NCBI RefSeq assembly: GCF_009708005.2 | Contig: NZ_CP052757.1 | Location: forward strand, 1,860,001-1,924,000 | DNA: 64,000 nt | Reading direction: 5' to 3' | Origin: Cellulosimicrobium protaetiae | GTDB lineage: Bacteria > Actinomycetota > Actinomycetes > Actinomycetales > Cellulomonadaceae | Shown: in pieces, positions 48,463 through 57,879 of the stretch | How positions within the stretch are numbered: position 1 is the stretch's first letter | Layout of the letters: every line of letters begins with the position of its first letter | Position numbers and translations under genes: made by a program | Notes under the pieces: generated by a model | Told to the model about the DNA's origin: nothing | Databases searched by the model: none | The model's input: only the letters and a program-made list of their open reading frames with translations

Positions 48463-49502
48463 GCTCGACCACCGCGCTCCTCGTCGCCGTCCTCCTGCTC
48501 GCGGGCAACGCGTTCTTCGTGGGCGCCGAGTTCGCCGTCATCTCCGCGCGCCGCTCGGCGATCGAACCGCTCGCGGCCCAGGGCAACCGGCGCGCGCAGA
48601 CCGTGCTGTGGGCGATGGAGAACGTGTCCCTCATGCTCGCGTGCGCCCAGCTCGGCGTCACGGTCTGCTCCACGGGTCTCGGCGTCGTCGCGGAGCCGGC
48701 GCTCGCGCACCTCATCGAGGACCCGCTGCACGCGCTCGGCGTGAGCACGTCCCTCGCGCACCCGATCGCCTTCGTGGTCGCGCTCGCGATCGTCGTCTAC
48801 CTGCACGTGGTGCTCGGGGAGATGGTCCCCAAGAACCTCGCGGTCGCGGGCCCCGAGACGGCGGTCATGTGGTTCGGCCCGCCGCTCGTGTGGATCGGGC
48901 GCGTGCTGCGGCCGGTCATCGTCGCGCTGAACTGGCTCGCGAACCACGCCGTCCGCGCGACGGGCGTCGAGCCCAAGGACGAGGTCGCCTCCGCGTTCAC
49001 CGCGCAGGAGGTGCAGTCGATCGTCGTGCACTCCCAGGCGGAGGGCGTGCTGCGGGACGAGCAGGGCCTCCTCTCGGGCGCGATCGAGTTCTCCGAGCGC
49101 ACCGCGCAGGACGTCATGGTCCCGGTCGCGGACCTCGTCACCGTCACCGAGGGCTGCACGCCGGACGAGGTCGAGCGGCTCGTCGCGAAGACGGGGTTCT
49201 CGCGGTTCGCCGTCGCCGACGCCACGGGCGAGCTCGTGGGCTACCTCCACGTCAAGGACGTGCTCTACGCGGACGAGACGACGCGCGGGGCCCCCGTCCC
49301 GTCGTGGCGCGTGCGGGCGCTCGCGACCGCCGCGCCGGGGGACGAGGTCGAGGACGCGCTCCGGGCGATGCAGCGTTCGGGCGCGCACCTCGCGCGGGTC
49401 GACGCGCCCGAGGGCGGCGGCGCCCTCGGGGTCGTGTTCCTCGAGGACATCCTCGAGGAGCTCGTGGGGGAGGTGCGCGACGCGATGCAGCGTCGTCCGT
49501 GA
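48459..49502 (+). CDS. CNNM/CBS-domain transporter (hemolysin family) 2
   Basis: A 347-residue paralogue of the preceding gene, coupled by GTGA overlap. The DUF21 domain has G-A-E-F-A-V-I-S-A-R-R-S and L-G-E-M-V-P-K-N. One CBS pair follows with F-L-E-D-I-L-E-E-L-V-G-E at the end. It lacks the C-terminal CorC_HlyC domain of its neighbour, so the two may form a heterodimer with a single regulatory tail. Confidence 0.9.
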   Translation: MSSTTALLVAVLLLAGNAFFVGAEFAVISARRSAIEPLAAQGNRRAQTVLWAMENVSLMLACAQLGVTVCSTGLGVVAEPALAHLIEDPLHALGVSTSLAHPIAFVVALAIVVYLHVVLGEMVPKNLAVAGPETAVMWFGPPLVWIGRVLRPVIVALNWLANHAVRATGVEPKDEVASAFTAQEVQSIVVHSQAEGVLRDEQGLLSGAIEFSERTAQDVMVPVADLVTVTEGCTPDEVERLVAKTGFSRFAVADATGELVGYLHVKDVLYADETTRGAPVPSWRVRALATAAPGDEVEDALRAMQRSGAHLARVDAPEGGGALGVVFLEDILEELVGEVRDAMQRRP

Positions 49503-49542
49503 CGTGCTCGCGCGGGTCCGTCCCTGGCGCTGAGCAGGGGAC

Positions 49543-49571
49543 TTGGCATCGACGGAGTGCTTCGTTACTGT
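49543..49571 (+). promoter_or_regulatory. Sigma70-type promoter of the VanY-like gene
   Basis: TTGGCA (49543-49548), 17-bp spacer, TACTGT (49566-49571). Transcription would start near 49578, leaving a leader of about 57 bases that contains the hairpin GGTGGC/GCCACC (49592-49609). Confidence 0.7.
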
Positions 49572-49634
49572 GCCGTGATTGATCGGTCGTCGGTGGCCCG
49601 AGAGCCACCCGGAAGCGTGAGAGGCAGGTGGCGG

Positions 49635-50444
49635 GTGGAGTCGCAGCAGACCGACGCACCCGCCCTCGAGTCCCGACGGGCACGGCGCGAGGCGGAGCAG
49701 GGTACGCGCCGCCGTCGCCCCCAGGCACAGGTCTCCAGCCAGCACCGCTGGGTGCCGCGCATGGCCGTCCTCGGGACGCTCGCGGCCGCGACGATCGCGA
49801 TGCCGCTGTCCGCCGGGGCGGACGACGCCCTCGGCACCGGCTCGCCCTTCGAGCCGGACACCCGCCCGCTGGGTCCCAGCGCCCTCGACCTCGCGACCGC
49901 CGCGTCGACGGCGCCCGCGGTCTCCGCGAACGTCGCCGCCGCCCCGCGCGTCGAGGTGCGGCGCGAGGCGGCGTCCCGCTCCGCCGCACGTGACCCGCTC
50001 CCGGGGTGCGACCCCACCGTGCGACCCGCCGGCACGAACGGCAAGCTCGACGAGCACGCGCTGTGCGAGCTCTGGCAGGCCGGCGAGCACCTGCGGCCCG
50101 ACGCGGCCGTCTCGCTGTCGGCCATGAACGAGGCCTTCCGGGCGACGTTCGGTCGCGACCTGTGCCTCGTCTCCTCGTACCGCACGCTCTCGACGCAGGT
50201 CTCGCTCAAGTCCTCGCGCGGCGCGTTCGCCGCACCCCCCGGTTGGTCGATGCACGGCTGGGGCCTCGCGATCGACCTCTGCTCCGTCGAGACCGGCTCG
50301 CGCGAGGTCTACGCGTGGATCAACCAGAACGGCGCCACGTACGGCTGGGCCAACCCCGCCTGGGCCAAGCGTGGCGGCAGCGGCGCCTACGAGCCGTGGC
50401 ACTTCGAGTTCGTCCAGGGCGTCGAAGAGGTCCAGAACTCCTGA
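49635..50444 (+). CDS. VanY-like D-alanyl-D-alanine carboxypeptidase
   Basis: A 269-residue exported peptidase. A basic N-terminus precedes the membrane or signal segment (about 43-60). The VanY/M15 domain (about 150-267) has C-L-V-S-S-Y-R-T, zinc ligands in M-H-G-W-G-L-A-I-D-L (His about 205, Asp about 212) and E-P-W-H-F-E-F (His about 255). The enzyme trims peptidoglycan stem peptides. GTG 49635 gives a compact cytosolic tail; the frame is open to 49557. Confidence 0.88.
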   Translation: MESQQTDAPALESRRARREAEQGTRRRRPQAQVSSQHRWVPRMAVLGTLAAATIAMPLSAGADDALGTGSPFEPDTRPLGPSALDLATAASTAPAVSANVAAAPRVEVRREAASRSAARDPLPGCDPTVRPAGTNGKLDEHALCELWQAGEHLRPDAAVSLSAMNEAFRATFGRDLCLVSSYRTLSTQVSLKSSRGAFAAPPGWSMHGWGLAIDLCSVETGSREVYAWINQNGATYGWANPAWAKRGGSGAYEPWHFEFVQGVEEVQNS

Positions 50445-50496
50445 CGCGCGGCCCGTCGCACGCCGCGGCGGCCCGGGGCGCCGTATCGTCGGAACC

Positions 50497-51060
50497 GTGG
50501 CCGACCTGCTCCTCGCCGCGGTCGTCCTGCGCCGCCCCGAGCACGCGCTCGCCGCGCAGGTGCTGAGCCTCGCGCTCACCGGCCTCGTCCGCGTGGAGCC
50601 GACGCCGTCCCCCGGGCCTCCGGCGCTCGTCCTCCTCGACGCGCCGCCCACCTCGGAACGCGAGCACGTCTCCCTGTCCGCGCTGTTCGGCGACGACGTG
50701 CGGCCGGTGGCACGCATCGTGCTCGACCCCGCCGACGACGACCTCCGCGGGAGGGTGCGCGAGGCGTCGCGCCGCGTCGTGCAGGGTGCGCGCCGCGACG
50801 GATACCTCGAGCCCGGCCAGGCTCGTCGCCTGACGGACAAGGGCGAGGCCGTGCGTGCCGAGCTCGTGGCGCTGGAGGACGCCGTGGAGCGGGAGGTCGC
50901 CGACGCCCGGGCGCACGACCACGCGCGCGAGCACGTCTCGTCGGGGATGCTGCCGTGGGCCGTGCTGTTCGGGCACGAGCCCGGGTGGGTTCCGGTCGAC
51001 CGCCGCACCGTCCGGTTCGACGTCGCCGCGGTGTGCGCCGCGGCCGACGCGCTGCGCTGA
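50497..51060 (+). CDS. Short DUF2207-like protein (C-terminal half only)
   Basis: A 187-residue cytosolic protein resembling the C-terminal half of DUF2207 membrane proteins: A-A-Q-V-L-S-L-A-L-T-G-L-V-R-V-E near 22, S-L-S-A-L-F-G-D-D near 57 and the tell-tale M-L-P-W-A-V-L-F-G-H-E-P-G-W near 150. The N-terminal Ig-like and membrane parts of the family are absent. TATCGT lies seven bases before GTG, a leaderless layout. Confidence 0.7.
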   Translation: MADLLLAAVVLRRPEHALAAQVLSLALTGLVRVEPTPSPGPPALVLLDAPPTSEREHVSLSALFGDDVRPVARIVLDPADDDLRGRVREASRRVVQGARRDGYLEPGQARRLTDKGEAVRAELVALEDAVEREVADARAHDHAREHVSSGMLPWAVLFGHEPGWVPVDRRTVRFDVAAVCAAADALR

Positions 51061-51130
51061 CGCCCTGCAGGCAGCGTGCGCTCGTCACGCTCGCCCCCGT
51101 GCGCCGAGCAGCGACGTCCGGCGGCGGGAC

Positions 51131-51763
51131 CTACGGACCCGCGAGCCGCTCGTTGTGCCCGAAGTCCTGGAGGAACCTCGGCCCCGACGCCGCGAGCTCG
51201 GCCTCGAACGTCGCGCGCCACGCGCCGTAGGGCCGGCTCGCCAGGGCGTCGTTGGAGAAGCGGGGGTCGTCCGTGAGCTCCGTGACGCAGAACGCGGGGA
51301 TCTGCAGGTCCGTCACCGGCCCGGTGCGCTCGCACTCCGCGACGACGAGCGGGTGGTTCGCCCCGCCGAAGACGTCGACGACCCAGCCGTCCGCACCGAC
51401 CCAGAGCGAGTACCGCGTCTTGACGACGCGTGCGCCGCCGCGACGGATCATCTGCACGCCGACCGCGACGTCGACCTCGCGCTCCGCCTCGTACCGCGTG
51501 CCGCCCGCCATCGGCCCCTTCACCGTGAGCGTGCACAGGTCGACGGCGGGCGCGAACCGGTCGAGCAGGCGCACCGGGTCCGTCTCCGTGTCCATCGTCG
51601 CGTCGACCGTCGGCACCTTGGCGCGCAGCCGCAGCGCGTAGCCCTCGTCCGCCAGGTAGTAGCTCTGCACGATGAGCGCGGGCGCGTCGCGCAGGTCCTC
51701 GGGCAGGTCGCGCACGAGGAACCGCCGCTCGAACTCGAAGTCCCCGTAGCCGCCGTCGGTCAT
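51131..51763 (-). CDS. CYTH-domain protein
   Basis: A 210-residue CYTH/triphosphate-tunnel protein: F-E-F-E-R-R-F-L-V near 9 (the E-x-E-x-K-like opening, with R for K), L-R-L-R-A-K near 46, E-A-E-R-E-V-D near 95 and V-V-D-V-F near 130. The family acts on organic triphosphates or nucleotides; substrate not predicted. TACGGT is six bases before ATG 51763, again leaderless. Confidence 0.85.
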   Translation of the reverse strand: MTDGGYGDFEFERRFLVRDLPEDLRDAPALIVQSYYLADEGYALRLRAKVPTVDATMDTETDPVRLLDRFAPAVDLCTLTVKGPMAGGTRYEAEREVDVAVGVQMIRRGGARVVKTRYSLWVGADGWVVDVFGGANHPLVVAECERTGPVTDLQIPAFCVTELTDDPRFSNDALASRPYGAWRATFEAELAASGPRFLQDFGHNERLAGP

Positions 51764-51871
51764 CGCCCCACCGTAGCGGGCCCTACGCCGGGCGTCGTCG
51801 TACCCGGGGGACGTCGTACGCGGGGAGCGTCCTCCGCAGGGTCGTGGGACGGCAGTGGGCCCGGAGGCGGC

Positions 51872-51905
51872 ACGAGCCCGGCCGCAGGAAGCGGGCCGGG
51901 CTCGT
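51872..51905. terminator. Terminator of tRNA-Arg
   Basis: 12-bp stem ACGAGCCCGGCC / GGCCGGGCTCGT with a 10-base loop, just past the tRNA 3' end on the leftward strand. Confidence 0.8.
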
Positions 51906-51920
51906 CGGAGCGGTGCAGGG

Positions 51921-51993
51921 TGCCCTCGATAGGATTCGAACCTACGACCTTCTGCTCCGGAGGCAGACGCTCTATCCACTGAGCTACGAGGGC
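51921..51993 (-). tRNA. tRNA-Arg (anticodon CCG)
   Basis: 73 nt, fits a cloverleaf. Acceptor GCCCTCG/CGAGGGC with discriminator A, D-stem GCTC/GAGC, anticodon stem TCTGC/GCAGA with loop CTCCGGA (anticodon CCG, reads CGG), T-stem GTAGG/CCTAT around TTCGAAT. CCA is not encoded. Confidence 0.96.
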
Positions 51994-52142
51994 GAGCGCC
52001 GACGGTGTCCGTCGACGCGATGCACGAGACTACCAGCCCGCCCGGGGTGCGTGGACCCCGTTGGCGTCGCGGCCCGTCCGTGGCCCGGGCGCCCTGCGGG
52101 CGTCCCCGCGACATGACGCCACCGAGCGTGCTCGTGCCTCGG

Positions 52143-52148
52143 TAGAAT
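52143..52148 (+). promoter_or_regulatory. argS -10 with leaderless start
   Basis: TAGAAT, six bases before GTG 52155. The transcription start would coincide with the start codon. Confidence 0.65.
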
Positions 52149-52154
52149 CGCCCG

Positions 52155-53840
52155 GTGACCCCCGACGAGCTCTCCGAAGCGCTGAGCGCTGCCCTGGCCG
52201 CCGCCGTCGCCGACGGCACCCTCGCCCTGGACCCGACCGCGGTCCCCGAGCGCGTCCACGTGGAGCGACCCCGCCAGCGCGAGCACGGCGACTGGGCCAC
52301 GAACGTCGCGCTCCAGCTCGCCAAGAAGGCGGGCACGACGCCGCGCGCCCTCGCCGAGGATCTCGCGACGCGGCTCGCCGCGACCCCGGGCGTCAAGGCC
52401 GTGGACGTCGCCGGCCCGGGCTTCCTCAACATCACGCTCGACGCGGCCGCCGCGGGCGAGCTCGCGCGCACGATCGTCGACGCGGGCCCGGCCTACGGAC
52501 GCAACGACTCGGAGGCGGGCACGAAGGTCAACCTCGAGTTCGTCTCCGCCAACCCCACCGGCCCGATCCACATCGGCGGCGTCCGCTGGGCCGCCGTCGG
52601 CGACTCGCTCGCGCGCGTGCTCGAGGCGAGCGGCGCGGACGTGACGCGCGAGTACTACTTCAACGACCACGGTGCGCAGATCGACCGCTTCGCGCGCTCG
52701 CTCCTCGCGCGCGCCCGCGGGCTGGAGGCGCCCGAGGACGGGTACGGCGGCGAGTACATCTCCGAGATCGCCGACGCGGTGATCGCCGACGCGCTCGCCG
52801 CGGGCGACCCGGACCCGCGCACGCTGCCCGACGCCGAGGCGCAGGAGGTCTTCCGGTCGCGCGGCGTCGAGCGCATGTTCGGCGAGATCAAGGCGTCGCT
52901 GCACGACTTCGGCGTCGACTTCGACGTGTACTTCCACGAGGACTCGCTGCACGAGTCCGGTGCCGTGGAGCGGGCCGTCGAGCGCCTGCGCGCGTCCGGC
53001 CACATGTTCGAGCAGGACGGCGCGACGTGGCTGCGCACGACCGACTTCGGCGACGACAAGGACCGCGTCGTCATCAAGTCGGACGGCGACGCTGCGTACA
53101 TCGCGGGCGACATCGCGTACTACCTCGACAAGCGCGAGCGCGGCTTCGACGAGGCCATCATCATGCTCGGCGCCGACCACCACGGGTACGTGGGCCGCAT
53201 GATGGCGGTGTGCGCCGCGTTCGGCGACACCCCGGGGAAGAACCTGCAGCTCCTCATCGGGCAGATGGTCAACCTCGTCAAGGACGGCCAGCCCGTGCGC
53301 ATGTCCAAGCGCGCCGGGACCGTCGTGACGCTCGAGGACCTCGTGGACGCGGTCGGCGTCGACGCCGCGCGCTACTCGCTCGCGCGCTCGTCCGCGGACC
53401 AGAACATCGACCTCGACCTCGACCTGCTCGCGCGGGCGACGAACGAGAACCCCGTCTACTACGTGCAGTACGCGCACTCGCGCACGGCGGCCGTGGACCG
53501 CAACGCGGCCGACCGCGGCGTCGCGCGCGCCGACGGCTTCGAGCCCGCGCTGCTCGACCACCCGAGCGAGGCCGCGCTCATCGGGCGCCTCACCGAGTTC
53601 CCGCGCATCGTGGCCCAGGCCGCCGAGCTGCGCGAGCCGCACCGCGTCGCGCGCTACCTCGAGGCGCTCGCGGGCGACTACCACACGTGGTATCAGCAGA
53701 AGTCGCAGCGCGTCCTGCCCTACCCGGACGAGGAGGTCACGGACACGCACCGCACGCGCCTGTGGCTCAACGACGCGGTGCGCCAGGTGCTCGCCAACGG
53801 CCTCGGCCTGCTCGGCGTCTCCGCGCCGGAGCGCATGTGA
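52155..53840 (+). CDS. argS: Arginyl-tRNA synthetase
   Basis: A 561-residue class I synthetase. HIGH-like motif in [10 protein letters not shown] near 137, KMSKS-like V-R-M-S-K-R-A-G-T near 382, DALR-type anticodon-binding domain at the end with N-A-D-G-type [10 protein letters not shown] close. It sits beside a tRNA-Arg gene on the other strand. First gene of argS-lysA; overlaps lysA (GTGA). Confidence 0.97.
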   Translation: MTPDELSEALSAALAAAVADGTLALDPTAVPERVHVERPRQREHGDWATNVALQLAKKAGTTPRALAEDLATRLAATPGVKAVDVAGPGFLNITLDAAAAGELARTIVDAGPAYGRNDSEAGTKVNLEFVSANPTGPIHIGGVRWAAVGDSLARVLEASGADVTREYYFNDHGAQIDRFARSLLARARGLEAPEDGYGGEYISEIADAVIADALAAGDPDPRTLPDAEAQEVFRSRGVERMFGEIKASLHDFGVDFDVYFHEDSLHESGAVERAVERLRASGHMFEQDGATWLRTTDFGDDKDRVVIKSDGDAAYIAGDIAYYLDKRERGFDEAIIMLGADHHGYVGRMMAVCAAFGDTPGKNLQLLIGQMVNLVKDGQPVRMSKRAGTVVTLEDLVDAVGVDAARYSLARSSADQNIDLDLDLLARATNENPVYYVQYAHSRTAAVDRNAADRGVARADGFEPALLDHPSEAALIGRLTEFPRIVAQAAELREPHRVARYLEALAGDYHTWYQQKSQRVLPYPDEEVTDTHRTRLWLNDAVRQVLANGLGLLGVSAPERM

Positions 53841-55225
53841 GCACGGGTCTGCCGGGCCACCCCGGCGAGCCGTGGTCGCGGGGCGTGCGCCGTCGGGAGG
53901 ACGGGTCCGTCGAGGTCGCGGGCGTCGACGTCCACGACCTCGTGGCCGAGCACGGCACGCCCGTCTACGTGCTCGACGAGGCGGACTTCCGGGCCCGCGC
54001 GCGCGGGTACCGCACGGCGTTCGAGACGGCGTTCCGCGCCGTCGGGTCCGACGTGGACGTCTACTACGCCGGCAAGGCGCTGCTGACGGTGGCGGTCGCG
54101 CGCTGGGCGCGCGAGGAGGGCCTGCGGGTCGACACCGCGAGCGGCGGAGAGCTCGCCGTCGCGCTGCGGGCGGGAGTGCCCGGCGCGGAGATCGGGCTGC
54201 ACGGCAACAACAAGTCCGACGCCGAGATCGGCCGGGCGCTCGACGAGGGCGTGGGCCGGATCATCGTCGACTCGCTCGTCGAGGTCGAGCGCGTCGCGCG
54301 CCTCGCGGGGGAGCGCGGCGTCGTCGCGCCCGTCATGGTGCGCGTGACCACGGGGGTCCACGCGGGCGGGCACGAGTACATCTCGACCGCGCACGAGGAC
54401 CAGAAGTTCGGCCTGTCGATCGCGGCGCCCCGCGGCACGGAGGGCGGCCCGGCCGGCGACTCCCCGGCCATGGCCGCGCTGCTCGACGTGGTCGTGCGTC
54501 CCGAGCTGCACCTGCTCGGGATCCACTCGCACATCGGGTCCCAGATCCTCGACCCGTCGGGGTTCGAGGTCGCGGCGCGCGCGGTGCTGGAGCTGCGGGC
54601 GGAGCTCGCCGCACGCACGGGCGTGCTCGTCGACGAGGTCGACATCGGCGGCGGCTACGGGATCGCGTACCTCCCCGGGGAGGTCGCGCTCGACCCGGAG
54701 CGCGTCGCGAAGGACGTCGCCGCCGCGGTCGATGCGGCGGCCGCGGAGCTCGGCACCCCGCTGCCGCGGTTCTCGATCGAGCCGGGTCGCGCGATCGTCG
54801 GGCCGGCCGGCCTCACGCTCTACACCGTGGGCACGGTCAAGCCCGTGACGCTCGACGACGGCCGCGTGCGCACGTACGTCTCGGTCGACGGCGGCATGAG
54901 CGACAACATCCGCCCGGCGCTCTACGAGGCGCAGTACCACGCGGAGGTCGTCGGCCGGGCGTCGGACGCGGAGCCCGTGCTCGCGCGCGTGGTCGGCAAG
55001 CACTGCGAGAGCGGCGACATCGTCGTCCACGAGGTGCGGCTCCCCGGCGACGTACGCGCGGGCGACCTGCTCGCCGTGCCCGCCACGGGTGCCTACGGCC
55101 GCTCGATGGCGTCGAACTACAACATGCTGACGCGCCCGCCCGTCGTCGCGGTGCGCGACGGCGCGAGCCGCGTGCTGGTACGGCGCGAGACCGTCGAGGA
55201 CCTGCTGGCGCTCGACGAGGGCTGA
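53837..55225 (+). CDS. lysA: Diaminopimelate decarboxylase
   Basis: A 462-residue PLP enzyme making lysine from meso-diaminopimelate. PLP lysine in Y-Y-A-G-K-A near 79; H-S-H-I-G-S-Q near 232, G-G-G-Y-G near 270, E-P-G-R-A-I near 315, and the active-site H-C-E-S-G-D near 392. GTG 53837 overlaps the argS stop. A terminator-like hairpin (55236-55264) follows. Confidence 0.96.
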   Translation: MSTGLPGHPGEPWSRGVRRREDGSVEVAGVDVHDLVAEHGTPVYVLDEADFRARARGYRTAFETAFRAVGSDVDVYYAGKALLTVAVARWAREEGLRVDTASGGELAVALRAGVPGAEIGLHGNNKSDAEIGRALDEGVGRIIVDSLVEVERVARLAGERGVVAPVMVRVTTGVHAGGHEYISTAHEDQKFGLSIAAPRGTEGGPAGDSPAMAALLDVVVRPELHLLGIHSHIGSQILDPSGFEVAARAVLELRAELAARTGVLVDEVDIGGGYGIAYLPGEVALDPERVAKDVAAAVDAAAAELGTPLPRFSIEPGRAIVGPAGLTLYTVGTVKPVTLDDGRVRTYVSVDGGMSDNIRPALYEAQYHAEVVGRASDAEPVLARVVGKHCESGDIVVHEVRLPGDVRAGDLLAVPATGAYGRSMASNYNMLTRPPVVAVRDGASRVLVRRETVEDLLALDEG

Positions 55226-55235
55226 CCGCCGGCAC

Positions 55236-55264
55236 GCCCACGGTCCGGCATCCGACCCGTGGGC
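55236..55264 (+). terminator. Terminator after lysA
   Basis: 8-bp stem GCCCACGG / CCGTGGGC with a 13-base loop, 11 bases after the lysA stop. A TATCCT -10 candidate for hom follows at 55293-55298. Confidence 0.6.
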
Positions 55265-55381
55265 ACGCCCCGGGCGGGAGCACTCGTCGCCGTATCCTGT
55301 GCCTGCGGCTCCCGGGCCGCCCGGGCACGACCCGGGCCGCGCGGCGCCGCACCCGTCCTGACCACCCGAGGAAGGTCCGTC

Positions 55382-56719
55382 GTGCCGTCTGCCGCCGAGT
55401 CCCACCCGCCCCTGCGCGTCGCCCTCCTGGGCTGCGGCGTCGTCGGCACCCAGGTCGCGCGGCTCCTCACGGAGCAGGCCGACGACCTCGCCTCGCGCGT
55501 GGGCGCACGCCTCGAGCTCGTCGGGATCGCGGTGCGGGACGCGGCGGCCCCGCGCGACGCCGCGATCGACCGGTCGCTGCTCACCGAGGACGCGGAAGGC
55601 CTCGTCGCGCGCGCGGACGTCGTCGTGGAGGTCATGGGCGGCACCGAGCCCGCGCGCGCGCTGCTGCTGCGCGCGATCGAGGCGGGCGCCGCCGTCGTCA
55701 CGGCGAACAAGGCGCTGCTCGCCGAGGACGGGCCCACGCTCTACAAGGCCGCCGACGCGGCCGGCGTCGACATCTACTTCGAGGCCGCCGTCGCGGGCGC
55801 GATCCCCATCGTGCGCCCCGTGCGCGAGTCGCTCGCGGGCGACCACGTGCGCCGCGTCCTCGGCATCGTCAACGGGACGACCAACTACGTCCTCGACCAG
55901 ATGGCCACCACCGGCATGGGCCTCGAGGAGGCCGTCAAGGAGGCGCAGGACCTCGGGTACGCGGAGGCCGACCCGACGGCGGACGTCGAGGGCTACGACG
56001 CCGCGGCCAAGGCCGCGATCCTCGCGAGCCTCGCCTTCCACACGCGCGTCTCGCTGGACGACGTCGCGCGCGAGGGCATCATGTCCGTCACCGCCGCCGA
56101 CGTCGCGTGGGCCGCGCAGACCGGCCACGTCATCAAGCTGCTCGCGATCGCGGAGCTGCGCGACGGCACGTCGGCGGGCGGGTCCGCCGGAGTGTCCGTG
56201 CGCGTGCACCCGGCGCTCGTGCCGACGTCGCACCCGCTCGCGAACGTGCGCGGGTCGTTCAACGCCGTGTTCGTCGAGGCGGAGTCCGCCGGCGAGCTCA
56301 TGTTCTACGGGCGCGGCGCGGGCGGCGCGCCGACGGCGTCGGCCGTGCTGGGCGACGTCGTCTCGGCCGCGCGCCACCGCGTGCTCGGGGGCAAGGGTCC
56401 GCAGGAGTCCACCTACGCGGAGCTCGCCATCCTCCCCGCGAGCGCGGCCGTGACCCGCTACCAGGTGCGGCTCGACGTCGACGACCGCCCGGGCGTGCTC
56501 GCGCAGGTCGCGCACGCGCTCGCCGAGCACGGCGTCTCCATCGAGGCGGTCCGCCAGCCCACGGCCCCCGGGGGCGCCGACGCCGAGGGCGGGGTCGCGG
56601 AGCTGCTCATCACCACGCACGCCGCGCCCGAGTCGGCGCTCGCGGCCACCGTCGCCGCGGTGGCCGGGCTCGATCCCGTCCGCACGATCACGTCCGTCCT
56701 GAGAGTCGAGGGAGCCTGA
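55382..56719 (+). CDS. hom: Homoserine dehydrogenase
   Basis: A 445-residue enzyme reducing aspartate semialdehyde to homoserine. Rossmann G-C-G-V-V-G near 17, M-G-G-T-E-P-A near 84, T-A-N-K-A-L near 106, N-G-T-T-N-Y near 165, and a C-terminal ACT domain (about 360-440) with D-R-P-G-V-L-A for threonine feedback. GAGGAAGG precedes GTG 55382. Stop overlaps thrC start by one base. Confidence 0.97.
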   Translation: MPSAAESHPPLRVALLGCGVVGTQVARLLTEQADDLASRVGARLELVGIAVRDAAAPRDAAIDRSLLTEDAEGLVARADVVVEVMGGTEPARALLLRAIEAGAAVVTANKALLAEDGPTLYKAADAAGVDIYFEAAVAGAIPIVRPVRESLAGDHVRRVLGIVNGTTNYVLDQMATTGMGLEEAVKEAQDLGYAEADPTADVEGYDAAAKAAILASLAFHTRVSLDDVAREGIMSVTAADVAWAAQTGHVIKLLAIAELRDGTSAGGSAGVSVRVHPALVPTSHPLANVRGSFNAVFVEAESAGELMFYGRGAGGAPTASAVLGDVVSAARHRVLGGKGPQESTYAELAILPASAAVTRYQVRLDVDDRPGVLAQVAHALAEHGVSIEAVRQPTAPGGADAEGGVAELLITTHAAPESALAATVAAVAGLDPVRTITSVLRVEGA

Positions 56720-57879
56720 TGGCTCACCGGGAGGCACACCACCAGATGGCACACCACCAGATGGCACACCACCAGATGGCACACCAGTGGCAGGGCATCA
56801 TCGCCGAGTACCGTGACCGGCTGCCCGAGCACGTGTCCGAGCGGATCGTCACGCTCGGCGAGGGCGGCACGCCGCTCGTCGAGGCCCCGGCGCTCTCCGC
56901 GCGCACGGGCGCGCAGGTCTTCGTCAAGGTCGAGGGCATGAACCCCACGGGGTCGTTCAAGGACCGCGGCATGACGGCGGCCATCTCCGCCGCAGCGGGC
57001 CGCGGCGCGCGGGCGGTCGTGTGCGCGTCGACGGGCAACACGTCGGCGTCGGCGGCCGCGTACGCGGTGCGCGCCGGGATGACCTGCGCCGTGCTCGTCC
57101 CGGACGGCAAGATCGCGATGGGCAAGCTCAGCCAGGCGATCGCGCACGGCGCGCGCCTGCTCCAGGTCGACGGCAACTTCGACGACTGCCTCGTCGCCGC
57201 GCGCAAGCTCGCCGACTCCTACCCGGTCGAGCTCGTCAACTCGGTGAACCCCGACCGCATCGAGGGTCAGAAGACCGGCGCGTTCGAGATCGTCGACGCG
57301 CTCGGCGACGCGCCCGACATCCACGCGCTGCCCGTCGGCAACGCGGGGAACATCACCGCGTACTGGAAGGGCTTCCGGGAGTACGCCGGCCAGGGCGCCC
57401 CCGGCCACGCGGGCGAGGGCCTGCCGGCCGTCGCGACGCACGTGCCGCAGATGTGGGGCTTCCAGGCGGCGGGCGCCGCACCGATCGTCGCCGGGCACCC
57501 GATCACCGAGCCGGAGACGATCGCGACCGCGATCCGCATCGGCAACCCCGCCTCGTGGGAGCTCGCCGAGACGGCGCGCGACGACTCGGGCGGCGTCATC
57601 GAGTCCGTCACGGACGAGCAGATCCTCGCCGCGCACCGGATCCTGTCGAGCGAGGTCGGCGTGTTCGTCGAGCCCGCATCGGCGGCCGGCGTCGCCGGGA
57701 TCCTGTCGCGCGCCGAGCGCGGGCTCGTGCCCGCGGGCTCGCGCATCGTCGTCACGGTCACGGGCCACGGGCTCAAGGACCCGCAGTGGGCGCTGCGCAC
57801 GCTCGACGGCAGCGAGGTGACGCCGACGCGCGTGAGCGCCGACGTCGTGTCCATCGCCGACGCCCTCGGGCTCGACTGA
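56719..57879 (+). CDS. thrC: Threonine synthase with repeat-expanded N-terminus
   Basis: A 386-residue PLP enzyme. PLP lysine in [10 protein letters not shown] near 80; S-T-G-N-T-S-A-S near 103; P-V-G-N-A-G-N-I near 210. The N-terminus carries M-A-H-H-Q repeats encoded by a 15-bp tandem array, so in-frame ATGs occur at 56719, 56746, 56761 and 56776. The last (M-A-H-Q-W-Q-G-I) matches the usual family start, but the ribosome site (GGAG) lies before 56719, which I chose. Coupled to hom by TGATG and to thrB by TGATG. Confidence 0.95.
   Translation: MAHREAHHQMAHHQMAHHQMAHQWQGIIAEYRDRLPEHVSERIVTLGEGGTPLVEAPALSARTGAQVFVKVEGMNPTGSFKDRGMTAAISAAAGRGARAVVCASTGNTSASAAAYAVRAGMTCAVLVPDGKIAMGKLSQAIAHGARLLQVDGNFDDCLVAARKLADSYPVELVNSVNPDRIEGQKTGAFEIVDALGDAPDIHALPVGNAGNITAYWKGFREYAGQGAPGHAGEGLPAVATHVPQMWGFQAAGAAPIVAGHPITEPETIATAIRIGNPASWELAETARDDSGGVIESVTDEQILAAHRILSSEVGVFVEPASAAGVAGILSRAERGLVPAGSRIVVTVTGHGLKDPQWALRTLDGSEVTPTRVSADVVSIADALGLD
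56731..56790 (+). repeat. 15-bp tandem repeat at the thrC start
   Basis: Four units on a 15-bp pitch: 56731 (GAGGCACACCACCAG), 56746 and 56761 (both ATGGCACACCACCAG), and 56776 (degenerate, ATGGCACACCAGTGG). Each of the last three brings an in-frame ATG. Confidence 0.95.

Noticed and set aside
49572-49634. c-di-AMP (ydaO-type) riboswitch before the VanY-like gene
   Set aside because: Such riboswitches precede cell-wall hydrolases in actinobacteria, but this leader is only about 57 nt with one simple hairpin, too short for that fold.
51781-51870. Further copy of the 21-bp-pitch repeat near tRNA-Arg
   Set aside because: GTACCCGGGGGACGTCGTAC-like sequence looks repetitive, but lacks the AGAACC/GGTTCT core and the 21-bp pitch.
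55226-55381. Threonine or lysine attenuator/riboswitch before hom
   Set aside because: GC-rich hairpins exist, but I see neither a leader peptide with Thr/Ile/Lys codon runs nor a lysine-riboswitch core.
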